Assembly: GCA_004299215.1 (NCBI GenBank)
Contig: SCTD01000117.1
Span: 1-5,426, forward strand
From: Frankiales bacterium
GTDB lineage: Bacteria; Actinomycetota; Actinomycetes; Mycobacteriales; SCTD01
Length of the DNA: 5,426 nt
Direction of reading: 5' to 3'
Below the pieces are notes generated by a model. The model worked only from the letters and a program-made list of their open reading frames with translations, was not told the DNA's origin and searched no databases. Position numbers and translations under genes: made by a program. This document shows, piece after piece, positions 1 to 5,426 of this stretch. Each line of letters begins with the position of its first letter. Position 1 is the first letter of the stretch.

Positions 1-866
1 CCGTCACCGGTCCCTCCCAGGGCGTGCCGCTGCCGGCCCTGGGCACGTTCTCCCACGAGGCCGTGACGTTCGACGACGCGCGCGGCCAGCTCTACCTCAC
101 CGAGGACACACCTGACGGTCGTCTCTACCGCTTCACGCCGGATGCCTACCCGGACCTCCGCACCGGTCTGCTCGAGGTGATGAGGGTCGCTACGGACGGG
201 ACCGTGACGTGGCTCCCCGCCCGCAACCCCGACCGGCCGCAGAGCGCGAACCGCGTTCCCGAGTCGACCGCGTTCGACGGCGGTGAGGGGATCTGGTTCG
301 ACAGCGACCACGTCTACTTCACGACCAAGGGCGACAACCGGGTGTGGGACCTCGACGTGGGCGCCCAGCGGCTGTCCGTGCTCTACGACGCCGTGGCCAT
401 CGGTGACGACGCACCGCTCACCGGCGTCGACAACATCGTCGTGTCGCGGAGCGGGGACGTCTTCGTGGCCGAGGACGGCGGCAACCTGGAGATCGTGCTC
501 ATCACACCCGAGGGCGTGGTCGCTCCCGTGGTCCGCCTGGCCGGCCACGACGCCAGCGAGATCTGCGGGCCGGCCTTCAGTCCGGACGGCCGGCGCCTCT
601 ACTTCTCCTCGCAGCGCGGCACCGACGGCAGGGGGGTGACCTTCGAGGTGTCCGGTCCGTTCCGCGTGGAGCGGACGACGGGTCCGGTGCGCGGGCAGCA
701 GCCGGTTCCCGCGACGACAGCATCGCCCTCACCGGCGCCGTCCGGCAGCGCTCCTCGCCCCGCCGGTCAGCAGCTCCCCGCGACGGGAGCGTCCACGGTG
801 GTGGCGGCGGCCGCAGCCGCCGCGGCACTCGGAGGGGTGGCGGCTCACCGCGCGTCTCGGGACTGA
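1..866 (+). CDS. PhoX/DUF839-family phosphatase-like protein, C-terminal part (5' truncated), wall-anchored
   Basis: The reading frame is open from base 3 through the TGA at 864-866, so about 287 residues of the C-terminal part are visible and the true start lies left of the window. The GTG at 24 is an internal valine. Family hallmarks, numbered from that valine, are LTEDTPDGRLYRFTP (25-39), FDGGEGIWFDSDHVYFTTK (84-102), VDNIVVSRSGDVFVAEDGG (135-153) and ASEICGPAFSPDGRRLYFSS (177-196). These are the repeated beta-propeller-like strands with acidic metal-site residues typical of PhoX. Known PhoX enzymes are calcium- and iron-dependent secreted phosphomonoesterases, usually exported by Tat. The Tat signal cannot be checked here. 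After residue 218 comes a Pro/Ser/Ala-rich linker, then LPATG and a hydrophobic tail. Phosphatase activity is inferred from family only; some DUF839 proteins are uncharacterised. The next gene starts 72 bp downstream on the same strand, but no functional link is evident. Confidence 0.85.
   Translation, partial: VTGPSQGVPLPALGTFSHEAVTFDDARGQLYLTEDTPDGRLYRFTPDAYPDLRTGLLEVMRVATDGTVTWLPARNPDRPQSANRVPESTAFDGGEGIWFDSDHVYFTTKGDNRVWDLDVGAQRLSVLYDAVAIGDDAPLTGVDNIVVSRSGDVFVAEDGGNLEIVLITPEGVVAPVVRLAGHDASEICGPAFSPDGRRLYFSSQRGTDGRGVTFEVSGPFRVERTTGPVRGQQPVPATTASPSPAPSGSAPRPAGQQLPATGASTVVAAAAAAAALGGVAAHRASRD
774..863 (+). other. LPATG cell-wall sorting signal at the C-terminus of the PhoX-like protein
   Basis: The codons from 774 read LPATG, followed by the alanine/valine-rich segment STVVAAAAAAAALGGVAA and a short tail HRASRD with basic residues. 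This is the standard three-part sortase signal. It is preceded by a flexible linker rich in Pro, Ser, Thr and Ala (about residues 220-249 from the valine at 24), as expected for a wall-spanning spacer. The inference is that the enzyme domain is displayed on the cell surface by a sortase encoded elsewhere. The hydrophobic segment is short and alanine-heavy, so anchoring efficiency is uncertain. Confidence 0.8.
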
Positions 867-869
867 TCC

Positions 870-888
870 CGTCAAGATGTCGTCAAGA
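870..888 (+). promoter_or_regulatory. Tandem direct repeat, candidate response-regulator (KdpE-type) operator
   Basis: Two identical 8-mers, CGTCAAGA, lie at 870-877 and 881-888, separated by TGT, so the repeat period is 11 bp, about one helical turn. OmpR/PhoB-family regulators, which include KdpE, commonly bind as head-to-tail dimers to direct repeats with this period. The repeat sits 50 bp before the GTG of the KimA-like transporter, in the only gap upstream of it. A KdpE-like regulator is encoded in the same window. Assignment to that regulator is inference from position and architecture. No convincing -10 hexamer was identified nearby. Confidence 0.5.
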
Positions 889-938
889 ACCGGCGAAACA
901 GGCCCGTTCTCGCCCGCCGGCGGGTGAAATGACGGATC

Positions 939-2903
939 GTGCGCACGCTGAAGAGGTTCCTCGTCGGCCGCGCCCTGCGCAGCGACCGGGCCGGTGAGCA
1001 GGAGCTGCCCAAGCACCTCGCGCTGCCCATCTTCGCGAGCGACCCGCTGTCGAGCGTCACGTACGCGACGCAGGAGCTCCTCGTGGTGCTCACCCTCGGC
1101 GGGCTGGCCTACCTCTACCTGACGCCCTACCTCGCCGCCGGCGTCGTCCTGCTGCTGACCGTCGTCGTGCTCTCCTACCGCCAGCTGGTCCACGCGTACC
1201 CGTCGGGCGGCGGTGACTACGAAGTCGCGTCGGTGAACCTCGGCCGGCGCAGCGGCGGCGTCGTTGCCAGCGCCCTGCTGGTGGACTACGTGCTCACCGT
1301 CGCCGTGTCCGTCTCGGCCGGTGTCGACAACATCATCAGCGCCGCCGAGGGGCTGGCGGACCACCGCGTCGCGCTCGCGCTCGGCTTCGTCGCCTTCCTG
1401 ACCGCCATGAACCTGCGCGGTGTGAAGGAGTCCGGCAAGGCCTTCGCCGTCCCGACGTACGGGTTCGTCGCGGGGGTCGCCGTGATGATCGGCTACGGCC
1501 TGCTTCAGGCCCTCACCGGCGAGCCGCCGCAGGCCGAGAGCTCCGGCTACACAGTCGTCGCCGAGCCCGGCAAGGAGGGTCTCACCGGACTGGCGTTCGC
1601 GTTCCTCGCGCTGCGCGCGTTCGCGTCCGGCTGCACGGCGCTGACGGGTGTGGAGGCGATCGCGAACGGTGTGCCGTCCTTCCGCAAGCCGAAGAGCCGC
1701 AACGCCGCCACGACTCTGGCGCTCATGGGTGCGATCGCCATGAGCATGTTCGTCGGGATCACCGCACTCGCCGTCATCTCGAAGGTCCGCTACTCCGAGC
1801 ACCCGTCGGAGCAGTTCGTCGAGTTCGGCGACGGCGAGGTGCAGCGCAGTGTCATCGCGCAGGTCGCCGCGGCCGTGTTCGGCAACGGCACGCCGGGCTT
1901 CTTCTACCTGCAGGTGATGGCCGCCGGGATCCTCATCCTCGCCGCGAACACGGCGTTCAACGGCTTCCCCCTGCTCGGGTCGATCCTCGCGCAGCACCGC
2001 TACCTCCCGCGGCAGCTGCACACCCGCGGCGACCGGCTCGTGCACAGCAACGGCATCCTGCTGCTGGCCGTCTTCGCCGGCCTGCTCATCACCCTCTTCG
2101 ACGCGAGCGTCACCCGCCTCATCCAGCTCTACATCATCGGCGTCTTCACCTCCTTCACCTTCGGCCAGGCCGGGATGGTGAAGCACTGGAACCGCCTCCT
2201 GCGCAGCGGCGCGGTGTCCAGCGACCGGCGGGCCGGAGTGCGTCGCAGCCGGGCCATCAACGCCCTCGGCGCCGCGCTGACCGGCCTCGTGCTGGTCATC
2301 GTCACGATCACCAAGTTCACGCACGGCGCCTACCTCGTGCTGATCGCGATGCCGATCCTCTACCTGCTGATGCAGGCGATCCACCGGCACTACGAGCAGG
2401 TCGCGGTCGAGCTCGACCCCGGTGACGAGGTCGTCCCGCTGCCGAGCCGCAACCACGCGATCGTGCTCGTCTCTAAGCTGCACGCACCGACGCTTCGCGC
2501 GCTGGCGTACGCACGTGCCACCCGCCCGCACGACCTGATCGCGCTGACCGTCTCCGTCGATGCCGCGGAGGCGCGCCAGCTGCAGGAGCAGTGGGACCGG
2601 CGCGGCCTGGCCGTGCCGCTGACGACGCTCGACTCTCCCTACCGCGAGATCACGCGGCCCGTGCTCGACTACGTCCGGGAGCTGCGGCGCAAGAGCCCGC
2701 GTGACGTGGTGACAGTCTTCATCCCGGAGTACGTCGTCGGTCACTGGTGGGAGCAGCTGCTGCACAACCAGAGCGCGCTCCGGCTGAAGACCCGGCTGCT
2801 CTTCCAGCCCGGCGTGATGGTCACGAGCGTCGCCTACCAGCTGCGGTCGTCGAGCGGCCAGGACGACGACGAGAACACCCCGGCTCAGGGCTCGAAGCGG
2901 TAG
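939..2903 (+). CDS. kimA: KimA-like potassium importer (APC/KUP superfamily permease)
   Basis: A full-length protein of 654 residues in the cytoplasmic membrane. The opening TLKRFLVGRALRS...LPKHLALPIFASDPLSSVTY matches the start of Bacillus subtilis KimA (YdaO), a high-affinity proton-coupled K+ importer of about 607 residues. Residues recalled as lining the K+ site in KimA (D36, Y43, D117, Y118, T121, S125) have counterparts here at D35, Y42, D116, Y117, T120 and S124. SGCTALTGVEAIANGVP (230-246) is a further family signature. About twelve hydrophobic segments run from residue 30 to 480. A cytosolic domain of about 170 residues follows, including FIPEYVVGHWWEQLLHNQ (594-611), and the protein ends in an acidic/polar tail. 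The GTG at 939 was chosen because an in-frame TGA lies at 930-932; the ribosome site is weak. The 3' end overlaps the converging regulator gene by 19 bp. An automatic annotation may call it an amino-acid permease, but the conserved K+ residues and the KdpDE neighbours argue for potassium. Confidence 0.85.
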   Translation: MRTLKRFLVGRALRSDRAGEQELPKHLALPIFASDPLSSVTYATQELLVVLTLGGLAYLYLTPYLAAGVVLLLTVVVLSYRQLVHAYPSGGGDYEVASVNLGRRSGGVVASALLVDYVLTVAVSVSAGVDNIISAAEGLADHRVALALGFVAFLTAMNLRGVKESGKAFAVPTYGFVAGVAVMIGYGLLQALTGEPPQAESSGYTVVAEPGKEGLTGLAFAFLALRAFASGCTALTGVEAIANGVPSFRKPKSRNAATTLALMGAIAMSMFVGITALAVISKVRYSEHPSEQFVEFGDGEVQRSVIAQVAAAVFGNGTPGFFYLQVMAAGILILAANTAFNGFPLLGSILAQHRYLPRQLHTRGDRLVHSNGILLLAVFAGLLITLFDASVTRLIQLYIIGVFTSFTFGQAGMVKHWNRLLRSGAVSSDRRAGVRRSRAINALGAALTGLVLVIVTITKFTHGAYLVLIAMPILYLLMQAIHRHYEQVAVELDPGDEVVPLPSRNHAIVLVSKLHAPTLRALAYARATRPHDLIALTVSVDAAEARQLQEQWDRRGLAVPLTTLDSPYREITRPVLDYVRELRRKSPRDVVTVFIPEYVVGHWWEQLLHNQSALRLKTRLLFQPGVMVTSVAYQLRSSSGQDDDENTPAQGSKR

Positions 2904-3568
2904 CCGCTCCCGGCGATCGTGATGAGGTGCCGCGGCGCGGCCGGGTCGACCTCGAGCTTGCGACGAAGCTGCGCCATGTAGACCCGCAGGTAGTGGCGGG
3001 ACTCGTTGCCGTACGTGCTCCCCCAGACCGCGTGCAGCAGGTCGAGCTGCCCGACGAGCTGCCCGGGACGTCGGACCAGCTCCTCGAGCAGGTGCCACTC
3101 GGTGGGGGTGAGGTGGACCACCTCGCCGTCGGCGCGCGTCGCCGTACGCGCCGCGAGGTCTGCGGTGAAGGACGCGGTGACGACGCGGGAGTCGGCACCC
3201 GGCCGGCTGCCTCCGCGGCGCAGCGCGGCGCGGACCCGGGCGAGCAGCTCGTCCATCCCGAACGGCTTGGACACGTGGTCGTCACTCCCCGCGTCGAGCG
3301 CGGCGACCTTGTCGGTCTGCTCACCGCGGGCGGAGAGCACGAGGATCGGCAGGTCCGACCAGCGACGCAGCCCGGCGATGACCTCGAGCCCGTCCATGTC
3401 CGGCAGGCCGAGGTCGACGATGGCGAGGTCCGGCGGGTTCTGCGCTGCATGCGCCAGCGCCTCGTGACCGGTGGGCACGGCGTCGACCTCGTACTGCCGC
3501 GCCTCGAGGTTGAGCCGCAGCATGCGGAGCAGCGTGACGTCGTCGTCGACCACGAGGATCCGCGTCAT
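2885..3568 (-). CDS. kdpE: KdpE-like OmpR-family response regulator
   Basis: A complete protein of 227 residues, the usual KdpE length. The receiver domain (1-120) has the acidic cluster D8-D9, the phosphoacceptor D52 in IVDLGLPDMDG, the switch serine S79 in LVLSARGE and K101 in KPFG. SARGEQTDKVAALDAGSDD is close to the KdpE signature. The winged-helix DNA-binding domain (about 128-227) carries HLTPTEWHLLEELVRRPGQ, HYLRVYMAQLRRKLE and the terminal ITIAGSGYRFEP, all KdpE-like. The aromatic switch position three residues before K101 is histidine (H98), a less common but tolerated residue there. KdpE normally activates potassium uptake genes under K+ limitation. Its ATG overlaps the kinase stop as ATGA, and GGAAGG precedes it, so the two proteins are made together from one message. 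The likely target is the converging KimA-like transporter gene. Confidence 0.9.
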   Translation of the reverse strand: MTRILVVDDDVTLLRMLRLNLEARQYEVDAVPTGHEALAHAAQNPPDLAIVDLGLPDMDGLEVIAGLRRWSDLPILVLSARGEQTDKVAALDAGSDDHVSKPFGMDELLARVRAALRRGGSRPGADSRVVTASFTADLAARTATRADGEVVHLTPTEWHLLEELVRRPGQLVGQLDLLHAVWGSTYGNESRHYLRVYMAQLRRKLEVDPAAPRHLITIAGSGYRFEP

Positions 3569-4965
3569 CGCGGTGCCTTCCGCAGCCGGATGCTCATCGT
3601 GAGCCCGCCACCGGGTGTCTCCGACGGCTCGAGCGAGCCGCCCATCGCCGCGGTGAACCCCTGCGCCACCGACAGCCCGAGACCCAGCCCGCCCGGGGTC
3701 CGGTCGCCCAGCCGCTGGTAGGGCGCGAAGAGCGCGGCATGGCGTGACGCGGGCACACCGGGTCCGGTGTCGACGACGGACAGCACCACGTGCTCGGGCC
3801 GCTCGGCAGCGGTGACGAGGACGTTGGTGCCGCGGCCGCTGTGCCGCAGCGCGTTGTCGACGAGGTTCGCGACGACCCGCTCGGCCAGCCCGACATCGGC
3901 GAGCACCAGCGGCAGCCGGTCCGGGAGGTCGACGACGACCCGTTCACCGCCGGCCAGTCCCTGCACGCCGCGGCCGACGATCTCCTCCACGTCGACCGGC
4001 GTCAGCGCGACGCTCAGCGCTCCGGCGTCGAGACGGGACGCCGCGAGCAGGTTGGACACGAGCCCGTCCAGGCGGTCGGCCGAGCTCTCCACGGCGTCGA
4101 GCAGCTCCTCCCGATCGGCGTCGGTCCACTGCACGTCCTCGGCACGCAGGCTGGTGACCGCGGCCTTGATGCCCGCGAGCGGGGTGCGGAGGTCGTGCCC
4201 CACGCCGGCGAGCAGAGCCGTACGAAGCTGGTCGACCGCCGCGAGCCTCGCCGCCTCCGCGGCCTGCGCCGCGAGCTCCCTGTCCTCGACGGACGCGACG
4301 GCGGCGCGCGCGAAGGCGCGCAGCACGCGCTGGTCGTCACCGCTCAGCGATCGGCCGTGGACCTGGAACGCGCGACCGTCGGCGAGGTCGAGCCGCAGCT
4401 CCTCGCCGACCCCCGGGGCTCCCGACTCGGCGAGGACGGCGTCGCCCTCGACGACCGCGGCGTGGTCCAGGCCGAACACCTGGAGGACGCGGAGCAGCAC
4501 CTCGTCGATGGCCGCGGAGCTGTCGCTACGCATACCTGCGAGGGCGGACAGCTCCGCGGCCTCGGCAGCCGCGCGCACCGCGTCGCTGTGCCGGCGCGCG
4601 GCGACGCCCACGACGACGCTGACCGCGACCGCCACGGCCAGGTAGACGGCCAGCGCCAGCCCCTGGTCGAGCCGGTGCACGGAGAACGTGCCGTACGGCT
4701 GGGTGAAGACGACGTTCAGCAACAGGAAGCCACCGAGCGCGGTGGGCAGCGCCGGTCGGATCCCGCCGACGATGGCCGCGGTCACGACGACGGACAGCGT
4801 GAGCAGCACGGGGGTGCTGAGCAGCAGGTCCTCGCGTCGGCCGGCGAGCGCGGCGGTCAGCAGCAGCAGCCCGACGCATCCGACGGCGGCGCCGATCAGC
4901 TGTCGTCGAGCCGAGACGCCGTACGCCCGTGGCGGCAGCGCACCTGCCCCTTCCGCACCGGCCAC
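3565..4965 (-). CDS. kdpD: Short KdpD-like sensor histidine kinase (DUF4118, no N-terminal KdpD/USP domains)
   Basis: A protein of 466 residues, about half the length of E. coli KdpD (894). It opens directly with a membrane block of about four segments (22-40, 50-68, 72-90, 103-122). This block contains the DUF4118 signature GGIRPALPTALGGFLLLNVV...QPYGTFSV (67-96). A GAF-like stretch (about 130-225) follows. The HisKA helix has GHDLRTPLAGI with phospho-acceptor H257. The ATPase domain has the N box ANLVDNALRHSG (366-377), the G1 box DTGPGVP (399-405), the F-box-like LFAPYQRL (412-419) and the G2 box GGLGLGLSV (425-433), so all catalytic motifs are present. Missing are the N-terminal KdpD Walker domain and the USP domain. 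The GTG at 4965 is the only usable start: an in-frame TGA lies at 4980-4978 and no alternative start occurs before the first membrane segment. No clear ribosome site precedes it. It is probably the phosphodonor for the coupled KdpE-like regulator; the signal sensed is unknown. Confidence 0.88.
   Translation of the reverse strand: MAGAEGAGALPPRAYGVSARRQLIGAAVGCVGLLLLTAALAGRREDLLLSTPVLLTLSVVVTAAIVGGIRPALPTALGGFLLLNVVFTQPYGTFSVHRLDQGLALAVYLAVAVAVSVVVGVAARRHSDAVRAAAEAAELSALAGMRSDSSAAIDEVLLRVLQVFGLDHAAVVEGDAVLAESGAPGVGEELRLDLADGRAFQVHGRSLSGDDQRVLRAFARAAVASVEDRELAAQAAEAARLAAVDQLRTALLAGVGHDLRTPLAGIKAAVTSLRAEDVQWTDADREELLDAVESSADRLDGLVSNLLAASRLDAGALSVALTPVDVEEIVGRGVQGLAGGERVVVDLPDRLPLVLADVGLAERVVANLVDNALRHSGRGTNVLVTAAERPEHVVLSVVDTGPGVPASRHAALFAPYQRLGDRTPGGLGLGLSVAQGFTAAMGGSLEPSETPGGGLTMSIRLRKAPR
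3576..3581 (-). promoter_or_regulatory. Ribosome binding site of the kdpE-like gene
   Basis: On the minus strand GGAAGG lies 7 nt before the ATG at 3568-3566, inside the 3' end of the kinase gene. It fixes the regulator start at the ATGA overlap and indicates efficient re-initiation by ribosomes finishing the kinase. Confidence 0.7.
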
Positions 4966-5112
4966 GGAGCCAGCATGTCACCGACGGATGCGGCGCCGTG
5001 TGTCGACGACTGTGATGATCACCAGGGACTGGCACGGTGGTTCCCGCGGGATCATGAGACTCGTGGGGTGGGATGCCGCGCTGCCCGTCGGCGACAGGAG
5101 AAAGCGGGTCGA

Positions 5113-5131
5113 CAAGCAGGATTCATGCTTG
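5113..5131. repeat. Inverted repeat overlapping the -35 region
   Basis: The arms CAAGCA (5113-5118) and TGCTTG (5126-5131) are perfect complements around a 7-nt centre. The right arm shares three bases with the TTGACA hexamer at 5129-5134. It could be an operator for an unknown second regulator, but six-base arms can arise by chance. Confidence 0.3.
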
Positions 5132-5157
5132 ACATCAGGTTCGAACTGGTGTTCGAT
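5129..5157 (+). promoter_or_regulatory. Candidate sigma-70-type promoter of the DUF222 gene
   Basis: A perfect -35 hexamer TTGACA lies at 5129-5134. With a 17-18 bp spacer the -10 would fall at 5152-5157 (TTCGAT) or 5153-5158 (TCGATA); both are weak matches to TATAAT, as is common for regulated actinobacterial promoters. Either placement puts the transcription start at about 5163-5166, on or next to the ATG at 5164. Confidence 0.55.
5141..5156. promoter_or_regulatory. SOS box (LexA operator)
   Basis: The palindrome TCGAACTGGTGTTCGA is an exact match to the mycobacterial SOS consensus TCGAAC-N4-GTTCGA. It occupies the spacer between the -35 hexamer and the presumed -10, a classic position for a repressor to block RNA polymerase. 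It lies 8 bp before the ATG of the DUF222 gene. In Mycobacterium tuberculosis several 13E12-family genes are known to carry such boxes and to respond to DNA damage, which agrees with the downstream gene. Confidence 0.85.
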
Positions 5158-5163
5158 ACAGCC

Positions 5164-5426
5164 ATGCCTTCCGAGCGCGCGGACCGCGACGAGCCGGTCG
5201 CTGCTGCGCCGGTCCGGCCGCCGTTGTCGGCAGGCGAGCAGGCGCAGGTCGACTCGCTGCGTGCGGTGCGGGACGACCTGGTTGCCGACGCCCGGTCGTG
5301 GGCGCATCAGCTGACCGAGATCGCGGCGCTGGCGTGGCGGGCGCAGCAGGCCGGCGGGTCGGCGCTCCGGGAGCTGCCGATGGAGCTCGCCGGCTCGTGG
5401 CACATCAGCCAGCTCACCGCCGAGCG
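5164..5426 (+). CDS. DUF222 / 13E12-type protein, N-terminal fragment (probably an HNH endonuclease-domain protein)
   Basis: Eighty-seven codons are visible before the right edge and the frame stays open. After a variable, charged start comes a helical region, EQAQVDSLRAVRDDLVADA. Next is ALRELPMELAGSWHISQLTAE (67-87), which resembles the beginning of the DUF222 core, where a predicted helix-turn-helix-like segment usually precedes the long helical domain. Family members often end in an HNH nuclease domain, which would lie outside the window. The ATG at 5164 has no ribosome site but coincides with the predicted transcription start, so a leaderless message is plausible. An in-frame ATG at 5125 would add 13 residues, but it lies upstream of the -35 and its codons would span the promoter and SOS box, so I reject it. 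The family call rests on a short stretch. Role inferred: DNA-damage-responsive DNA-binding or nuclease protein of unknown detail. Confidence 0.65.
   Translation, partial: MPSERADRDEPVAAAPVRPPLSAGEQAQVDSLRAVRDDLVADARSWAHQLTEIAALAWRAQQAGGSALRELPMELAGSWHISQLTAE

Larger units (their letters stand above)
4966..5163. other. Divergent intergenic region between the kinase gene and the DUF222 gene
   Basis: This 198-bp stretch separates the minus-strand kinase/regulator operon from the plus-strand DUF222 gene. The right third holds a promoter with an SOS box and an inverted repeat, listed separately. The left part has a short inverted repeat, GTGAT-G-ATCAC (5012-5022). I could not identify a convincing minus-strand promoter for the kinase operon and see no RNA gene or small coding region with supporting signals. 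The stretch is visibly less GC-rich around 5100-5165 than the flanking genes, as expected for a promoter. Confidence 0.6.

Noticed and set aside
913..924. Perfect palindrome CCCGCCGGCGGG between the phosphatase and transporter genes, considered as a terminator or operator.
   Set aside because: It has no loop or T-run for intrinsic termination, and 12-bp GC palindromes arise readily at this base composition. A minor operator role cannot be excluded.
2896..2908. Possible bidirectional terminator AGCGG-TAG-CCGCT at the convergent gene ends.
   Set aside because: The arms are only 5 bp, there is no T-run on either side, and the bases encode the end of the transporter and the conserved GYRFEP tail of the regulator.
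729..3098. A 789-codon open frame on the minus strand running through the transporter gene.
   Set aside because: Its product is low-complexity, rich in Arg, Glu, Asp, Gln and His, with no family motif. It lies antisense to a clear membrane-protein gene and is a typical shadow in GC-rich DNA.
2747..3721. A 324-codon plus-strand open frame across the kdpE-like gene.
   Set aside because: It is antisense to the well-supported response regulator and kinase, has no domain signature, and has a composition typical of a complementary-frame shadow.
4974..4976. ATG on the minus strand just upstream of the kinase GTG.
   Set aside because: It is out of frame with the kinase by 11 nt, so it cannot be the start.
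5125..5163. Upstream in-frame ATG at 5125 as the DUF222 start.
   Set aside because: The codons from it would span the -35, SOS box and -10, so the transcript from this promoter would not contain it, and no ribosome site precedes it.
4978..5403. A 141-codon minus-strand open frame covering the divergent region and the DUF222 start.
   Set aside because: It would cross the promoter and SOS box, has no recognisable motif, and mirrors the DUF222 coding frame.

Overview
The window is GC-rich, densely coding DNA with codon use and protein families typical of a high-GC actinobacterium. Pointers are a DUF222 (13E12-type) protein start, a sortase-type LPATG tail, a short KdpD-like kinase, GTG starts and a perfect mycobacterial-type LexA box. 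A member of the Geodermatophilaceae or a relative would fit, but this is an impression and not proof.

Layout, left to right. (1) 1-866 (+): the C-terminal part of a PhoX/DUF839-family secreted phosphatase-like protein, cut by the left edge and ending in an LPATG wall-sorting signal. (2) 867-938: a 72-bp gap holding a direct repeat, two CGTCAAGA copies 11 bp apart. (3) 939-2903 (+): a full-length KimA-like potassium importer of the APC/KUP superfamily, with the residues that line the K+ site in Bacillus KimA. (4) 2885-3568 (-): a KdpE-like OmpR-family response regulator, converging on the transporter with a 19-bp tail-to-tail overlap. (5) 3565-4965 (-): a short KdpD-like sensor kinase (DUF4118 membrane domain, GAF-like linker, HisKA and HATPase), translationally coupled to the regulator by an ATGA overlap. 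(6) 4966-5163: a divergent intergenic region with a TTGACA -35 hexamer, a perfect SOS box and an inverted repeat. (7) 5164-5426 (+): the first 87 residues of a DUF222/HNH-type protein, cut by the right edge.

Working model. Genes 3 to 5 look like a self-contained potassium module. The shortened KdpD/KdpE pair probably controls the KimA-like importer, with the tandem repeat just upstream of the transporter as the candidate KdpE operator. No kdpFABC genes are visible, no c-di-AMP (ydaO-type) riboswitch fits before the transporter, and the kinase lacks the N-terminal KdpD and USP domains. Regulation therefore appears to differ from the Bacillus and E. coli models. The right-hand gene is probably a separate, DNA-damage-inducible unit that may be translated from a leaderless message. 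The phosphatase on the left is probably functionally unrelated to the potassium module.
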